Below, piece by piece: positions 26,149 through 33,600 of a DNA stretch of 64,000 nt (position 1 is its first letter; each line of letters begins with the position of its first letter). The stretch lies in the NCBI GenBank assembly GCA_963774745.1, contig CAVZGE010000003.1, positions 124,001 through 188,000 of the forward strand, written 5' to 3'. Under the pieces are notes generated by a model. That model searched no databases, was not told where the DNA came from, and saw only the letters and a program-made list of their open reading frames with translations. Made by a program: the position numbers and the translations under genes. Origin of the DNA: Prado023 sp963774745. Lineage in GTDB: Bacteria > Actinomycetota > Actinomycetes > S36-B12 > CAIYMF01.

Positions 26149-26862
26149 CTACCCGGCCTCGGGTGCCGGGACGGGCCGGCCGGCGACGGTGCCCTCGGCG
26201 GAGAGCAGCGCGAACCGCGCGAACAGCTCCTCGGAGTACCAGCCGAGCTGCGCGGTCTGGGCGATCACCTGCTGGTGCGCCGGACGGCGGTAGGCGAACG
26301 CCGAGAGCGCAGCGCCGTCGGACCAGGTCGAGAAGGTGCCCTGCAGCCCGACCGGGGCCTCGCCGATCCCCATCGCGAAGGTGAGTCCGCCGCCCTGTGT
26401 CACGTCGAGGGCCACGGGCGGCACCGAGCTCCAGAACGTCCGCCACATCCGGGGCTTGATCCGCCCGCGGGTGATCGCGGCGATGGGGCCGTCCCACCGG
26501 GGCGGTACCGGGCTGCCGAACGGCTGCTGCTTGGCCCAGAGCCCGCGGCTGCTCAGCGGGCGCATGATCCAGGTGGCCGACTCCTCGGCGATCCGATCCC
26601 AGTCCCGGGCCACGCGGGATTCGCTGAACTGCACCGGTCCGTTGTCATCGGCCCAGCACAGCAGGACGCCCCAGTGGCGTGCATCGGCATCCAGCGGGGT
26701 GAACGTGCGCCCGTTGCCCGTGCCCAGCAGCTTGGCGAACCGAACCCCTGGGAGGGCGCGGACCGGGCGCCGGTGCCGGGCCATGAGGGTGACAGCGGTG
26801 GGGATGTGCCGGGGAGGAACCCCCCAGATGTGCAGGCTCACGACGGCGGGGGTCTCGGACAC
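26149..26862 (-). CDS. crtA: Spheroidene monooxygenase-like carotenoid oxygenase (CrtA family)
   Basis: A 237-residue member of the CrtA family, which introduces a keto group at C-2 of acyclic hydroxylated carotenoids in purple bacteria. The opening VVSLHIWGVPPRHIPTAV, the LLGTGNGRTFTPLDADARHW segment and the C-terminal GTFSTWSDGAALSAFAY match the family layout. The start GTG 26862 is six bases after GATACT. It stands 55 bases upstream of the cruF start in the same direction and has its own likely promoter. Here the substrate would be the hydrated psi end made by CruF; the product could be a 2'-keto or 2'-hydroxy carotenoid. Confidence 0.78.
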   Translation of the reverse strand: MSETPAVVSLHIWGVPPRHIPTAVTLMARHRRPVRALPGVRFAKLLGTGNGRTFTPLDADARHWGVLLCWADDNGPVQFSESRVARDWDRIAEESATWIMRPLSSRGLWAKQQPFGSPVPPRWDGPIAAITRGRIKPRMWRTFWSSVPPVALDVTQGGGLTFAMGIGEAPVGLQGTFSTWSDGAALSAFAYRRPAHQQVIAQTAQLGWYSEELFARFALLSAEGTVAGRPVPAPEAG

Positions 26863-26868
26863 TGTCCC

Positions 26869-26874
26869 AGTATC
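26869..26874 (-). promoter_or_regulatory. Candidate -10 box for the crtA-like gene
   Basis: Read leftward, GATACT (NANNNT) is six bases upstream of GTG 26862. Confidence 0.4.
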
Positions 26875-26909
26875 CCCGGAGGGAGGGCGTCGAACATCGC
26901 GACCGCCCG

Positions 26910-28262
26910 CTACCCGGGGACCAACACGTCCTGGCGGCCGGTGATCATGATCACTGATCTGTCGGGACGCAGGGTCTCGATGTGATGGCCGTCTGGTGAC
27001 CATCGGAGTCCGAATCCGCGTTCGTGGACCGCCTTGTGATGGAAATGGCAGACCAGCACGAGGTTGCGTTCGTCGGTGGGGCCTCCGTCCTCCCAATGGA
27101 CCATGTGGTGCGCCTGGCACCACATCGCTGGTGCCGAGCAACCGGCGAAGGCGCAGTGCCGGTCGCGTATGTCGAGGATCCTGCGCAGTGCCGGGGGCAC
27201 CACCCGCGCGGATCGCCCGAGCCGTAACGGGATTCCGCCCGCGTCGACTGTGAGCGACTGCATGACCGCGTCGCAGGCCAGCCGTTGGCGGGCGAGCCCG
27301 CTGAGCGACAGTTCGCCCATGGTTCCGTCCGTCCGGTCGATGAGCTCGGTCTGCGACGGCGCGGCGAGATCCTGCTGGTGGCGTCCCGGACCGTGTGCGC
27401 TGGGCGCCCCGCTCGCGCGGGTGATGACCATAATGTGGGGTCGGACGCCCTTGTGGGTGGGGAGCCCGGCGGAGAGCTCGCCGCTGAGGAGGGCCCCGAG
27501 CGCGTCGTGACGCAGCTGGGCGAGGTTCCGTCCGCTGTCCTCGGCGCGGGTCGCCTCGCAGACCGACTCCAGGGCCATCGACAGTGCCAGCCCGGTCTCG
27601 GTGTCGAGGATCCCGGACAGCGCCCACATCCCGTCGGTGCCGTAGCGGGACAGGAACAGCTCGCGGCGTTCGGCCTGCGCGGCGTCGCCGTGGTCAACGA
27701 CCGGGACGGCGATCCCCTGTGCACGCAAGGATGCGTCGTGCTCGGCGTCGGCGAGCGCGGCCCAACGCTCCACGAAGCGGGCGAACCTGGGTTCGCTGAC
27801 CTCCGCGGCCGTCCTCGTGGCCAGCTCCTCGACGTCGGCCAGGGAAGCCCACCGGTGTGGCTTCGCGCGGGCGGCGCCGACCAGGAGCCGGACATGGCCG
27901 AGCCGGACGTCACCTCGCAGGGCGGCCTCGGCCATCAGCGGCAGCGCCCGCAGGTCGCGTCCGGAATGCATGCGGGCACGTGCTGCCGCCGGATGCTCGG
28001 TCGCCCGTGCCGCTATCCACGCCGACCCCGATCGGGCACCATCGGCGGCCCAGTCGGACCCGCCCTCGAACGTGTCGGCCCAGACTGCTCGCAGTGTCCC
28101 CAGCCGCTCAACAACCCGACCGAGGCGGAGCAACGCGTCGCCCAGCTCGCCCGGGGGCGGCTGACTTCGCACCGGCTCGGTCCGGCCCGCGGGGTCGGTC
28201 CGACACCCCGTCAGGTACGCGACCTGCAGTTCGATCGCCTCGAGCTCACACAGCACCGACAT
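26910..28262 (-). CDS. DUF222/HNH endonuclease-domain protein (13E12 repeat family)
   Basis: A 450-residue actinobacterial protein with an N-terminal DUF222 region and a C-terminal HNH nuclease domain. The HNH part reads RHCAFAGCSAPAMWC, then AHHMVHWEDGGPTDERNLVL and CHFHHKAVHE, giving the zinc cysteines and catalytic histidines. Such 13E12-type genes are multi-copy and behave as parts of mobile elements in mycobacteria. ATG 28262 is preceded by GGGGAGGA. A long leader reaches back to a LexA palindrome at 28490-28507. No terminal repeats or target duplication were seen, so mobility of this copy is unproved. Confidence 0.88.
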   Translation of the reverse strand: MSVLCELEAIELQVAYLTGCRTDPAGRTEPVRSQPPPGELGDALLRLGRVVERLGTLRAVWADTFEGGSDWAADGARSGSAWIAARATEHPAAARARMHSGRDLRALPLMAEAALRGDVRLGHVRLLVGAARAKPHRWASLADVEELATRTAAEVSEPRFARFVERWAALADAEHDASLRAQGIAVPVVDHGDAAQAERRELFLSRYGTDGMWALSGILDTETGLALSMALESVCEATRAEDSGRNLAQLRHDALGALLSGELSAGLPTHKGVRPHIMVITRASGAPSAHGPGRHQQDLAAPSQTELIDRTDGTMGELSLSGLARQRLACDAVMQSLTVDAGGIPLRLGRSARVVPPALRRILDIRDRHCAFAGCSAPAMWCQAHHMVHWEDGGPTDERNLVLVCHFHHKAVHERGFGLRWSPDGHHIETLRPDRSVIMITGRQDVLVPG

Positions 28263-28489
28263 GGATGGTCCTCCCCATGGAGTCGCAGGAGCATCAGGGA
28301 TGCATCGCCACGACAGCGACATCGGATCGGGCCTCACCCATCAGGACCGCGTCACGCAGATCGCGAGGTCCTCACCTGATCAAAGGCCTCAGGGCTGCCC
28401 GCACCCCGCGCCGCCCGGAACAATCGTCCGGGACACCCATGTCGCACGATCCGAAGCGCCGAGATTCTCGGGCTACCGGAGGCGACATC

Positions 28490-28507
28490 TTCGAACTGAT
28501 GTTCGAA
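28490..28507. promoter_or_regulatory. LexA (SOS) box, left copy
   Basis: TTCGAAC-TGAT-GTTCGAA is an 18-bp perfect palindrome with 7-bp arms, containing the Gram-positive/mycobacterial SOS core CGAAC-N4-GTTCG. Leftward, TTGACT at 28517-28522 and the weak TCAGTT at 28494-28499 are 17 bases apart, so the box would cover the -10 region of a promoter for the HNH gene. Confidence 0.85.
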
Positions 28508-28639
28508 CTCTCTCACAGTCAATGCCGTGCCCGTCAACCCTGTGCGGCGCCGACGCGGCTCGACTCGACGGTCCGGGCCCCTGCCCTCCCGATCGCTGCG
28601 TCCTGCTGGACCAGCTCGCACGGGGATGGTGCACGGGGG

Positions 28640-28668
28640 TTGACGTTGTCGGACCCCAGGCGTACGGT
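28640..28668 (+). promoter_or_regulatory. Promoter of the SOS polymerase operon
   Basis: TTGACG at 28640-28645 and TACGGT at 28663-28668 are separated by exactly 17 bases, the best -35/-10 pair in the window. Transcription would start near 28675, directly at the LexA box, leaving a leader of about 165 bases before ATG 28841. Confidence 0.8.
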
Positions 28669-28676
28669 GAAGCCAG

Positions 28677-28694
28677 TTCGAACACCCGTTCGAA
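28677..28694. promoter_or_regulatory. LexA (SOS) box, right copy
   Basis: TTCGAAC-ACCC-GTTCGAA is a perfect 7-bp-arm palindrome with the CGAAC-N4-GTTCG core. It begins eight bases after the -10 box, so LexA would cover the transcription start of the operon running from DUF6504 to dinB. Confidence 0.88.
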
Positions 28695-28840
28695 CGTGGT
28701 GCAGGTGGAACCGTCGACCCCGGACCGCCAGCACCCGGGGATCGGCCTGTGCCTCGGCGAGGGAAGCGCAGGAGTGCAGGCCGATCCCCCCGCACAGCCG
28801 TCTTCCCCGGCGCGCGACCACACACTGCCAGGAGGATGCA

Positions 28841-29161
28841 ATGAGCCGTAAATATGCCGATCCGATCGATGTCCGCCGCACGGGGGAGCGCCTCCCCGGG
28901 GACCGCACCCCTGAGGACCGCCCCGACCAGTTCCTGTGGCGCGGACGGCTGTACGTGGTGCGCGCTGTGATCGCCCACTGGATCGAGTCCAGCGCATGGT
29001 GGGGCGGGTCCCGGCGCGCGCTCGAGGGCGCCCTGCCGGCGCATGAGCACGAGGTGTGGCGCGTCGAGGCCCAGGCGGGTCGCTCGGATGCCTCCGGTGT
29101 GTACGACCTGCGCCGGGACATGGTGGCCGACCGCTGGGTCCTGGCCCGGGCGATGGACTGA
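28841..29161 (+). CDS. DUF6504 family protein
   Basis: A 106-residue basic/acidic protein of unknown function, seen in actinobacteria next to error-prone polymerase genes. The core PDQFLWRGRLYVVRAVIAHW is a beta-hairpin followed by WWGG, and ends with WRVEAQAG...GVYDLRRD and a final VLARAMD; the arrangement resembles small domains found beside ImuB-like proteins. GGAGG at 28831-28835 precedes ATG 28841 by five bases. It is the first gene of the LexA-controlled operon, which suggests a role in translesion synthesis; no catalytic residues can be named. Confidence 0.8.
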   Translation: MSRKYADPIDVRRTGERLPGDRTPEDRPDQFLWRGRLYVVRAVIAHWIESSAWWGGSRRALEGALPAHEHEVWRVEAQAGRSDASGVYDLRRDMVADRWVLARAMD

Positions 29162-29216
29162 CACCACGTGCAGTGGCACGAGAACTGATCGCACTGATTC
29201 GACGAGGAGGAGCCAG

Positions 29217-29633
29217 ATGAGCGCCGTTCCCATGAGCCCCCCTGTGCCCTACCAGGCCCGCGAGCTGCTGGGCAGTGCGGCTCGGGGCCTGCTCGAGGCC
29301 TACGCGACCCCGGATCCGGCACGCCGGTACGCCACCGCCCACCTGGCGGCGCTGCGGGCGGCGGCCGCGGTCCTTGCGGCCCGGGCGCACCCGGTGCGCC
29401 AGGGGCGGATCCGCAGCGTCTGGACGTTGCTGCCCGTGGTCGCTCCCCAGATGCAGGAGTGGGCCGCCTTCTTCGCGGCCAACGCCACGAAGCGTGCCGC
29501 AGCCGACGCCGGGCTCCCTGTGGTCAGCCAACGGGAGGCCGATGACCTAGTGCGCGATGCCGAGTCGTTCCTGATCCAGGTCGCTGCGGTGATCGGGGTC
29601 GACCAGCAGTCGATCCTGCCCAACGAGTTCTAG
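29217..29633 (+). CDS. SAV_6107-type HEPN domain protein
   Basis: A 138-residue helical protein of the SAV_6107 HEPN family. HEPN domains are often RNases or nucleotide-binding partners in toxin-antitoxin and defence systems. The conserved stretch PARRYATAHLAALRAAAAVL contains Arg37-x4-His42, which fits the R-x4-6-H catalytic pattern, although it lies in an early helix. The SD GAGGAGG at 29204-29210 supports ATG 29217. It stands between DUF6504 and dnaE2, an order I associate with Streptomyces, so it probably works with the SOS polymerases rather than as a free toxin. Confidence 0.82.
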   Translation: MSAVPMSPPVPYQARELLGSAARGLLEAYATPDPARRYATAHLAALRAAAAVLAARAHPVRQGRIRSVWTLLPVVAPQMQEWAAFFAANATKRAAADAGLPVVSQREADDLVRDAESFLIQVAAVIGVDQQSILPNEF

Positions 29634-29639
29634 GCGTGC

Positions 29640-32600
29640 GTGGTGTCGGGATTCGTCCACCTGCACGTGGCCTCGGGCTACTCGCTGCGCTATGGAACCT
29701 CCCGGCCCGAGGCCCTCGTGGAGCGGGCTGCGGCGATGGGGCAGGACGCCCTTGCGCTGACCGATCGCGACGGCGCCTACGGGGCGGTGGCCTTCGCGCT
29801 GGCCTGCCGGGAGGCGGGCATCAGCCCGATCCTCGGCGTGGATCTCGCGGTCGGCCCGCAGGTGCCGCAATCCGGTCCGCCGGCCCGGCCGCAATACCGT
29901 GCGCCCACGCCGGCCCGGGGCGGGGTGACGGTGGACCCGGGGCATCCGCGGGTCGTGCTGCTCGCCCGCGGAGCAGCGGGCTGGGCCTCGTTGTGCCGGG
30001 TGGTCTCAGCCGCGCACCTGTCCGGGGAGCGTGGCCGGCCACAGGTGACACTGCCGATGCTCGGCGAGCACGCCCAGGGGCTGGTGGCGCTGCTCGGGCC
30101 GGACTCCGACGTGGGCAGGGCGCTGGCTCGCCGCCGGCCCGACGAGGCCGAGCACCTGCTGGCCGGATGGCGCCACGTTCTGGGGGCCGAGGTGTCCATC
30201 GAGGTGGTCTCCCATCGCAGCGGAGCGCGTGGGGACCGGCCCACGCTGTCCAGCGCGTTCGCCGGCCGGATGCTGACCTTCGCCGGCAGGGTGGGTGCTC
30301 CGGCTGTGCTGACCAATGCAGTCCGCCACCTGACGCCAGAGCAGGCTCCGGTCGCCGATGTCCTGGACGCGATCCGCCGGCTGGTCCCGCTGAACCCGCG
30401 CCACCTGGACCGCGCGAACGCCCAGGGCTATCTCAAGGACGACAGCGAGATGCACGTGGTCGCCGAGGAGGTCGCTGCTGCGGCCTCGATGGGTCGGTCA
30501 GGGATGCAGCGGCTGCTGGCGGCGACTCGCGACCTGGCGGACTCCTGCCGGCTGGACCCAGCCGCGGACCTGGGCATCGGCTCGGTGCACGTCCCCGAGC
30601 TCGACGTCCTGTTCCCCTCCGGCGCCCCGGGGCTGGGGCGCGAACAGATCCGCAGTGCCCCGACGTCAGCCCAGGCCGCGATGGCCGACCGGGTGCTGCT
30701 CCACCGCTGCCGGGCGGAGCTCGACCAGCGGTTCACCACATTGCGCTCGCACCGGGCAGCCACCGAGCGGCTCGAGGCGGAGCTGGCCACCATCGCCACC
30801 CTCGGCTACGGCGGCTACTTCCTGACCGTGGCCGAGGTCGTCGACCTGATCAAGGAGATGGGCGTGCGGGTCGCGGCGCGGGGGTCCGGTGCAGGCAGCC
30901 TGGTCAACCACCTGCTGGGCATCTCCGGGGTCAACCCCCTGGAGCACGGCCTGATCATGGAGCGGTTCCTGTCCCCGCTGCGCCAGGCGCTTCCCGATAT
31001 CGACATCGACGTGGAGTCCGCACGGCGCACCGAGATCTACACCCGGATCCTCGAGCGGTTCGGCGGCCAGCGGTGCGTGGCCGTGTCGATGATGGACACC
31101 TACCGGGTCCGCCACGCGGTCCGTGACGTGGGCGCCGCGCTGGGCCTCCCGCCGGGGGAGGTCGATGCGTTCGCCAAGGCGTTCCCGCACATCCGGGCCC
31201 GCGACGCCCGTGCCGCGTTGGTCGACCTGCCCGAGCTGCGCAGCTCCGGCATGGGGCGGCTGGCGGCACAAGGGCGGCTGGACGGGTTCCTGGACCTGGT
31301 GGAGGCCCTTGACGGCCTGCCCCGGCACGTCGCGCTGCACCCCTGCGGCGTCCTGCTCAGCGACGGCTCACTGCTGGACCGGACCCCGGTGGAGGCCAGC
31401 TGGATGGGGTTCCCGATGAGCCAGTTCGACAAGGACGCCGTCGAGGAGATGGGGTTCCTCAAGCTCGACGTCCTGGGCATCCGGATGCAGTCGGCGATGG
31501 CCCATGCCCTCGATGAGGTGGTCCGCCTCGGCGGGGAGTCGATCGTGCTGGACGCCACCCCGCTGGACGACCCGGACACCTTCTCGATGATCCGCACCAC
31601 CCACACGCTGGGCTGCTTCCAGATCGAGTCACCCGGCCAGCGCGAGCTGATCGGCAAGTTCGCCCCCGAGACCTTCGCCGACATCATCGTCGACATCTCG
31701 TTGTTCCGCCCCGGCCCGGTGAAGTCCGACATGGTCACCCCGTTCCTGCGGGCCCGCCAGGGTTGGGCCGACGCCGACCTGATCCATCCCGACCTCGAGC
31801 CGGTGATCGCCGAGACCCACGGTGTGGTCGTCTTCCACGAGCAGGTCATCGGCATCATCGCGGTGATGACCGGGTGCAGCCTCGCCCAGGCCGACGAGGT
31901 CCGCCGGACGATGGGCTCCCCGGAGGGCCAGGCCCAGGTCCGGGCGTGGTTCTACCCGTTGGCGCTGGAGCGCGGCTACGGCCTCGAGGTGGTCGAGCGG
32001 GTCTGGGACGTGCTGCGCGCCTTCGCCTCGTTCGGGTTCTGCAAGGCGCACGCGGCCGCCTTCGCCCTGCCCACCTACCAGTCGGCCTGGCTGAAGGCCC
32101 ACCACCCGGCGGCGTTCCTGGCCGGCGTGCTCACCCACGACCCGGGCATGTACCCCAAGCGGCTGATCCTCGACGATGCCCGCAACCTGGGGATCAGCAT
32201 CCTCGGCCTCGACGTCAACCGGTCGGATGTGGTGTACCGGGTCGAGCCCTGCCCCACCCCGGCGGCCCGCCCCACCTTGCCCGGCCTGCCCGATGGCAGT
32301 GCCCACGGGATCCGGTTGCCGCTGACCGAGGTCAAGGGGATCTCCTCGGCCGAGGTGGAGCGGATCGTCGCCGGGCAGCCGTACGCCTCCCTGTCCGACC
32401 TCTGGCAGCGGGCTGCGGTGGCCACCCCCGTCGTGGAGAACCTGGTGCTGGCTGGGGGGTTCGACACCATCTACGGGATCGACCTATCCTCGGGTGCCCG
32501 ACTGCGTGGCCAGGTGACCCGACGGGACCTCCTGCTGGAGGTGGCCGACTGCGAGCGGCTGGCACGCAGTGCGCGGGCCGGCAGCAGCCGCGGTCGCCGG

Positions 32601-33578
32601 GCGCCGCGACGCACCGATACCCGCACCGATCCCCGTGCGCAGCGAGCTGCCAACGCGTGGGGGCCCGGCCGGGCGGCCGGGTCGGAGGGTCCCCCCGGCC
32701 CCGCCGACCCGGCCCTGGCCGCCGCCGCGCAGTCGCAGGCCCCGGCTGCGGTCCGGGCCAGCGAGGTGCAGCTGTCCCTCGAACTGCCGATGGGTGGGCA
32801 GGGGCACAGCAGCGGACTGCCGGAGATGTCGACGGGGGAGGGCGTGCGCGCGGAGCTCGACGTCCTCGGGATGGATGTCAGCCACCACGTGCTGGACTTC
32901 TACCGACCGATGCTCGCCGACCTCGCCGTGGTTCCAGCCCGTGACCTGCTGGCCCAGCGCTCGCAGAGCCAGGTGTGGGTCGCCGGGGTGAAGGTCGCCA
33001 CCCAGACCCCGCCGATCCGCAGTGGCCGACGGGTCGTGTTCCTCACCCTGGACGACTCGACCGGCCCGGTCGACGCCACCTTCTTCGAGGACGCCCAGGA
33101 CCCCTACGCCAGCACGGTCTTCTCCGGCTGGCTGCTGATGGTCCGCGGAGTGACCAGGCGCACCGGGCCGCGCGGCATCTCGATCCGGGCGACCGGGTGC
33201 TGGGACCTCGGGGTCGTGCATGAGATCTGGCAGGCGGGTGGCCGCGACGCAGTGGCCGAGTACGTCGCCTCGTTCCCGACGGTCGACACCCGGACCCGCA
33301 GGGCTGCCGAGGTCATCGACGTCCCAGTCGAGGCCGCCGGAGCGGATGCGGGGGAGCCCACCGGACGCTCGCCGGTCGGGATCGGGCGGACGGCTGCCGG
33401 GGGGATGGGCCAGCGCCGACGGGTCCTGGTGCACGCCAGCGGGTTCAAGCAGTCGCCCTACGCTGACATCAAGCCGGCAGGGGAGGACCCGGCTGTGGTG
33501 CCGCCCAAGGCCCCAGCCGCCCGGACCCGTGCGCCTGGCAAGCTCTGGCACGCCAGCCCCGGGAGCAGCGGGTGGTAG
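29640..33578 (+). CDS. dnaE2: Error-prone DNA polymerase DnaE2 (ImuC), long form
   Basis: A C-family polymerase for mutagenic translesion synthesis. An N-terminal PHP domain begins GFVHLHVASGYSLRYG. The polymerase palm carries Asp453, 455 and 457 in PDIDIDVES and Asp610 in FLKLDVLG, the three-aspartate site; PDIDIDVES with ARR is DnaE2-like. Fingers, helix-hairpin-helix and an OB fold (VWVAGVKVATQTPPIRSGR) follow, and the tail GKLWHASPGSSGW is typical of the actinobacterial paralogue. At 1,312 residues it exceeds the usual 1,050-1,150, mostly through an Arg/Ala/Pro-rich linker at about 975-1050. QLSLEL at 1044-1049 there could bind the beta clamp. The start is GTG 29640, or GTG 29643, six bases after the HEPN stop. 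Confidence 0.93.
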   Translation: MVSGFVHLHVASGYSLRYGTSRPEALVERAAAMGQDALALTDRDGAYGAVAFALACREAGISPILGVDLAVGPQVPQSGPPARPQYRAPTPARGGVTVDPGHPRVVLLARGAAGWASLCRVVSAAHLSGERGRPQVTLPMLGEHAQGLVALLGPDSDVGRALARRRPDEAEHLLAGWRHVLGAEVSIEVVSHRSGARGDRPTLSSAFAGRMLTFAGRVGAPAVLTNAVRHLTPEQAPVADVLDAIRRLVPLNPRHLDRANAQGYLKDDSEMHVVAEEVAAAASMGRSGMQRLLAATRDLADSCRLDPAADLGIGSVHVPELDVLFPSGAPGLGREQIRSAPTSAQAAMADRVLLHRCRAELDQRFTTLRSHRAATERLEAELATIATLGYGGYFLTVAEVVDLIKEMGVRVAARGSGAGSLVNHLLGISGVNPLEHGLIMERFLSPLRQALPDIDIDVESARRTEIYTRILERFGGQRCVAVSMMDTYRVRHAVRDVGAALGLPPGEVDAFAKAFPHIRARDARAALVDLPELRSSGMGRLAAQGRLDGFLDLVEALDGLPRHVALHPCGVLLSDGSLLDRTPVEASWMGFPMSQFDKDAVEEMGFLKLDVLGIRMQSAMAHALDEVVRLGGESIVLDATPLDDPDTFSMIRTTHTLGCFQIESPGQRELIGKFAPETFADIIVDISLFRPGPVKSDMVTPFLRARQGWADADLIHPDLEPVIAETHGVVVFHEQVIGIIAVMTGCSLAQADEVRRTMGSPEGQAQVRAWFYPLALERGYGLEVVERVWDVLRAFASFGFCKAHAAAFALPTYQSAWLKAHHPAAFLAGVLTHDPGMYPKRLILDDARNLGISILGLDVNRSDVVYRVEPCPTPAARPTLPGLPDGSAHGIRLPLTEVKGISSAEVERIVAGQPYASLSDLWQRAAVATPVVENLVLAGGFDTIYGIDLSSGARLRGQVTRRDLLLEVADCERLARSARAGSSRGRRAPRRTDTRTDPRAQRAANAWGPGRAAGSEGPPGPADPALAAAAQSQAPAAVRASEVQLSLELPMGGQGHSSGLPEMSTGEGVRAELDVLGMDVSHHVLDFYRPMLADLAVVPARDLLAQRSQSQVWVAGVKVATQTPPIRSGRRVVFLTLDDSTGPVDATFFEDAQDPYASTVFSGWLLMVRGVTRRTGPRGISIRATGCWDLGVVHEIWQAGGRDAVAEYVASFPTVDTRTRRAAEVIDVPVEAAGADAGEPTGRSPVGIGRTAAGGMGQRRRVLVHASGFKQSPYADIKPAGEDPAVVPPKAPAARTRAPGKLWHASPGSSGW

Positions 33579-33600
33579 GAAGACCCCGAGGAGGTGCCAC

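Larger units (their letters stand above)
28263..28840. other. 578-base divergent regulatory region
   Basis: No credible gene lies here; the frames that stay open have no homology I recognise and run across the regulatory sites. It holds two perfect LexA palindromes (28490-28507 and 28677-28694), a strong rightward promoter (28640-28668) and a weaker leftward candidate (28494-28522). Leaders of about 230 bases (left) and 165 bases (right) precede the first genes. Confidence 0.8.

Noticed and set aside
26910..28262. HNH gene as a complete mobile element or intron
   Set aside because: No terminal inverted repeats, target duplication, reverse transcriptase or intron structure were seen at its borders.
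28261..28851. Rightward 196-codon frame across the SOS gap
   Set aside because: It overlaps the HNH start, both LexA boxes and the promoter; composition is non-coding and no SD precedes it.
28352..29233. Leftward 293-codon frame across the gap and DUF6504
   Set aside because: It mirrors DUF6504 and the leader; no recognisable domains.
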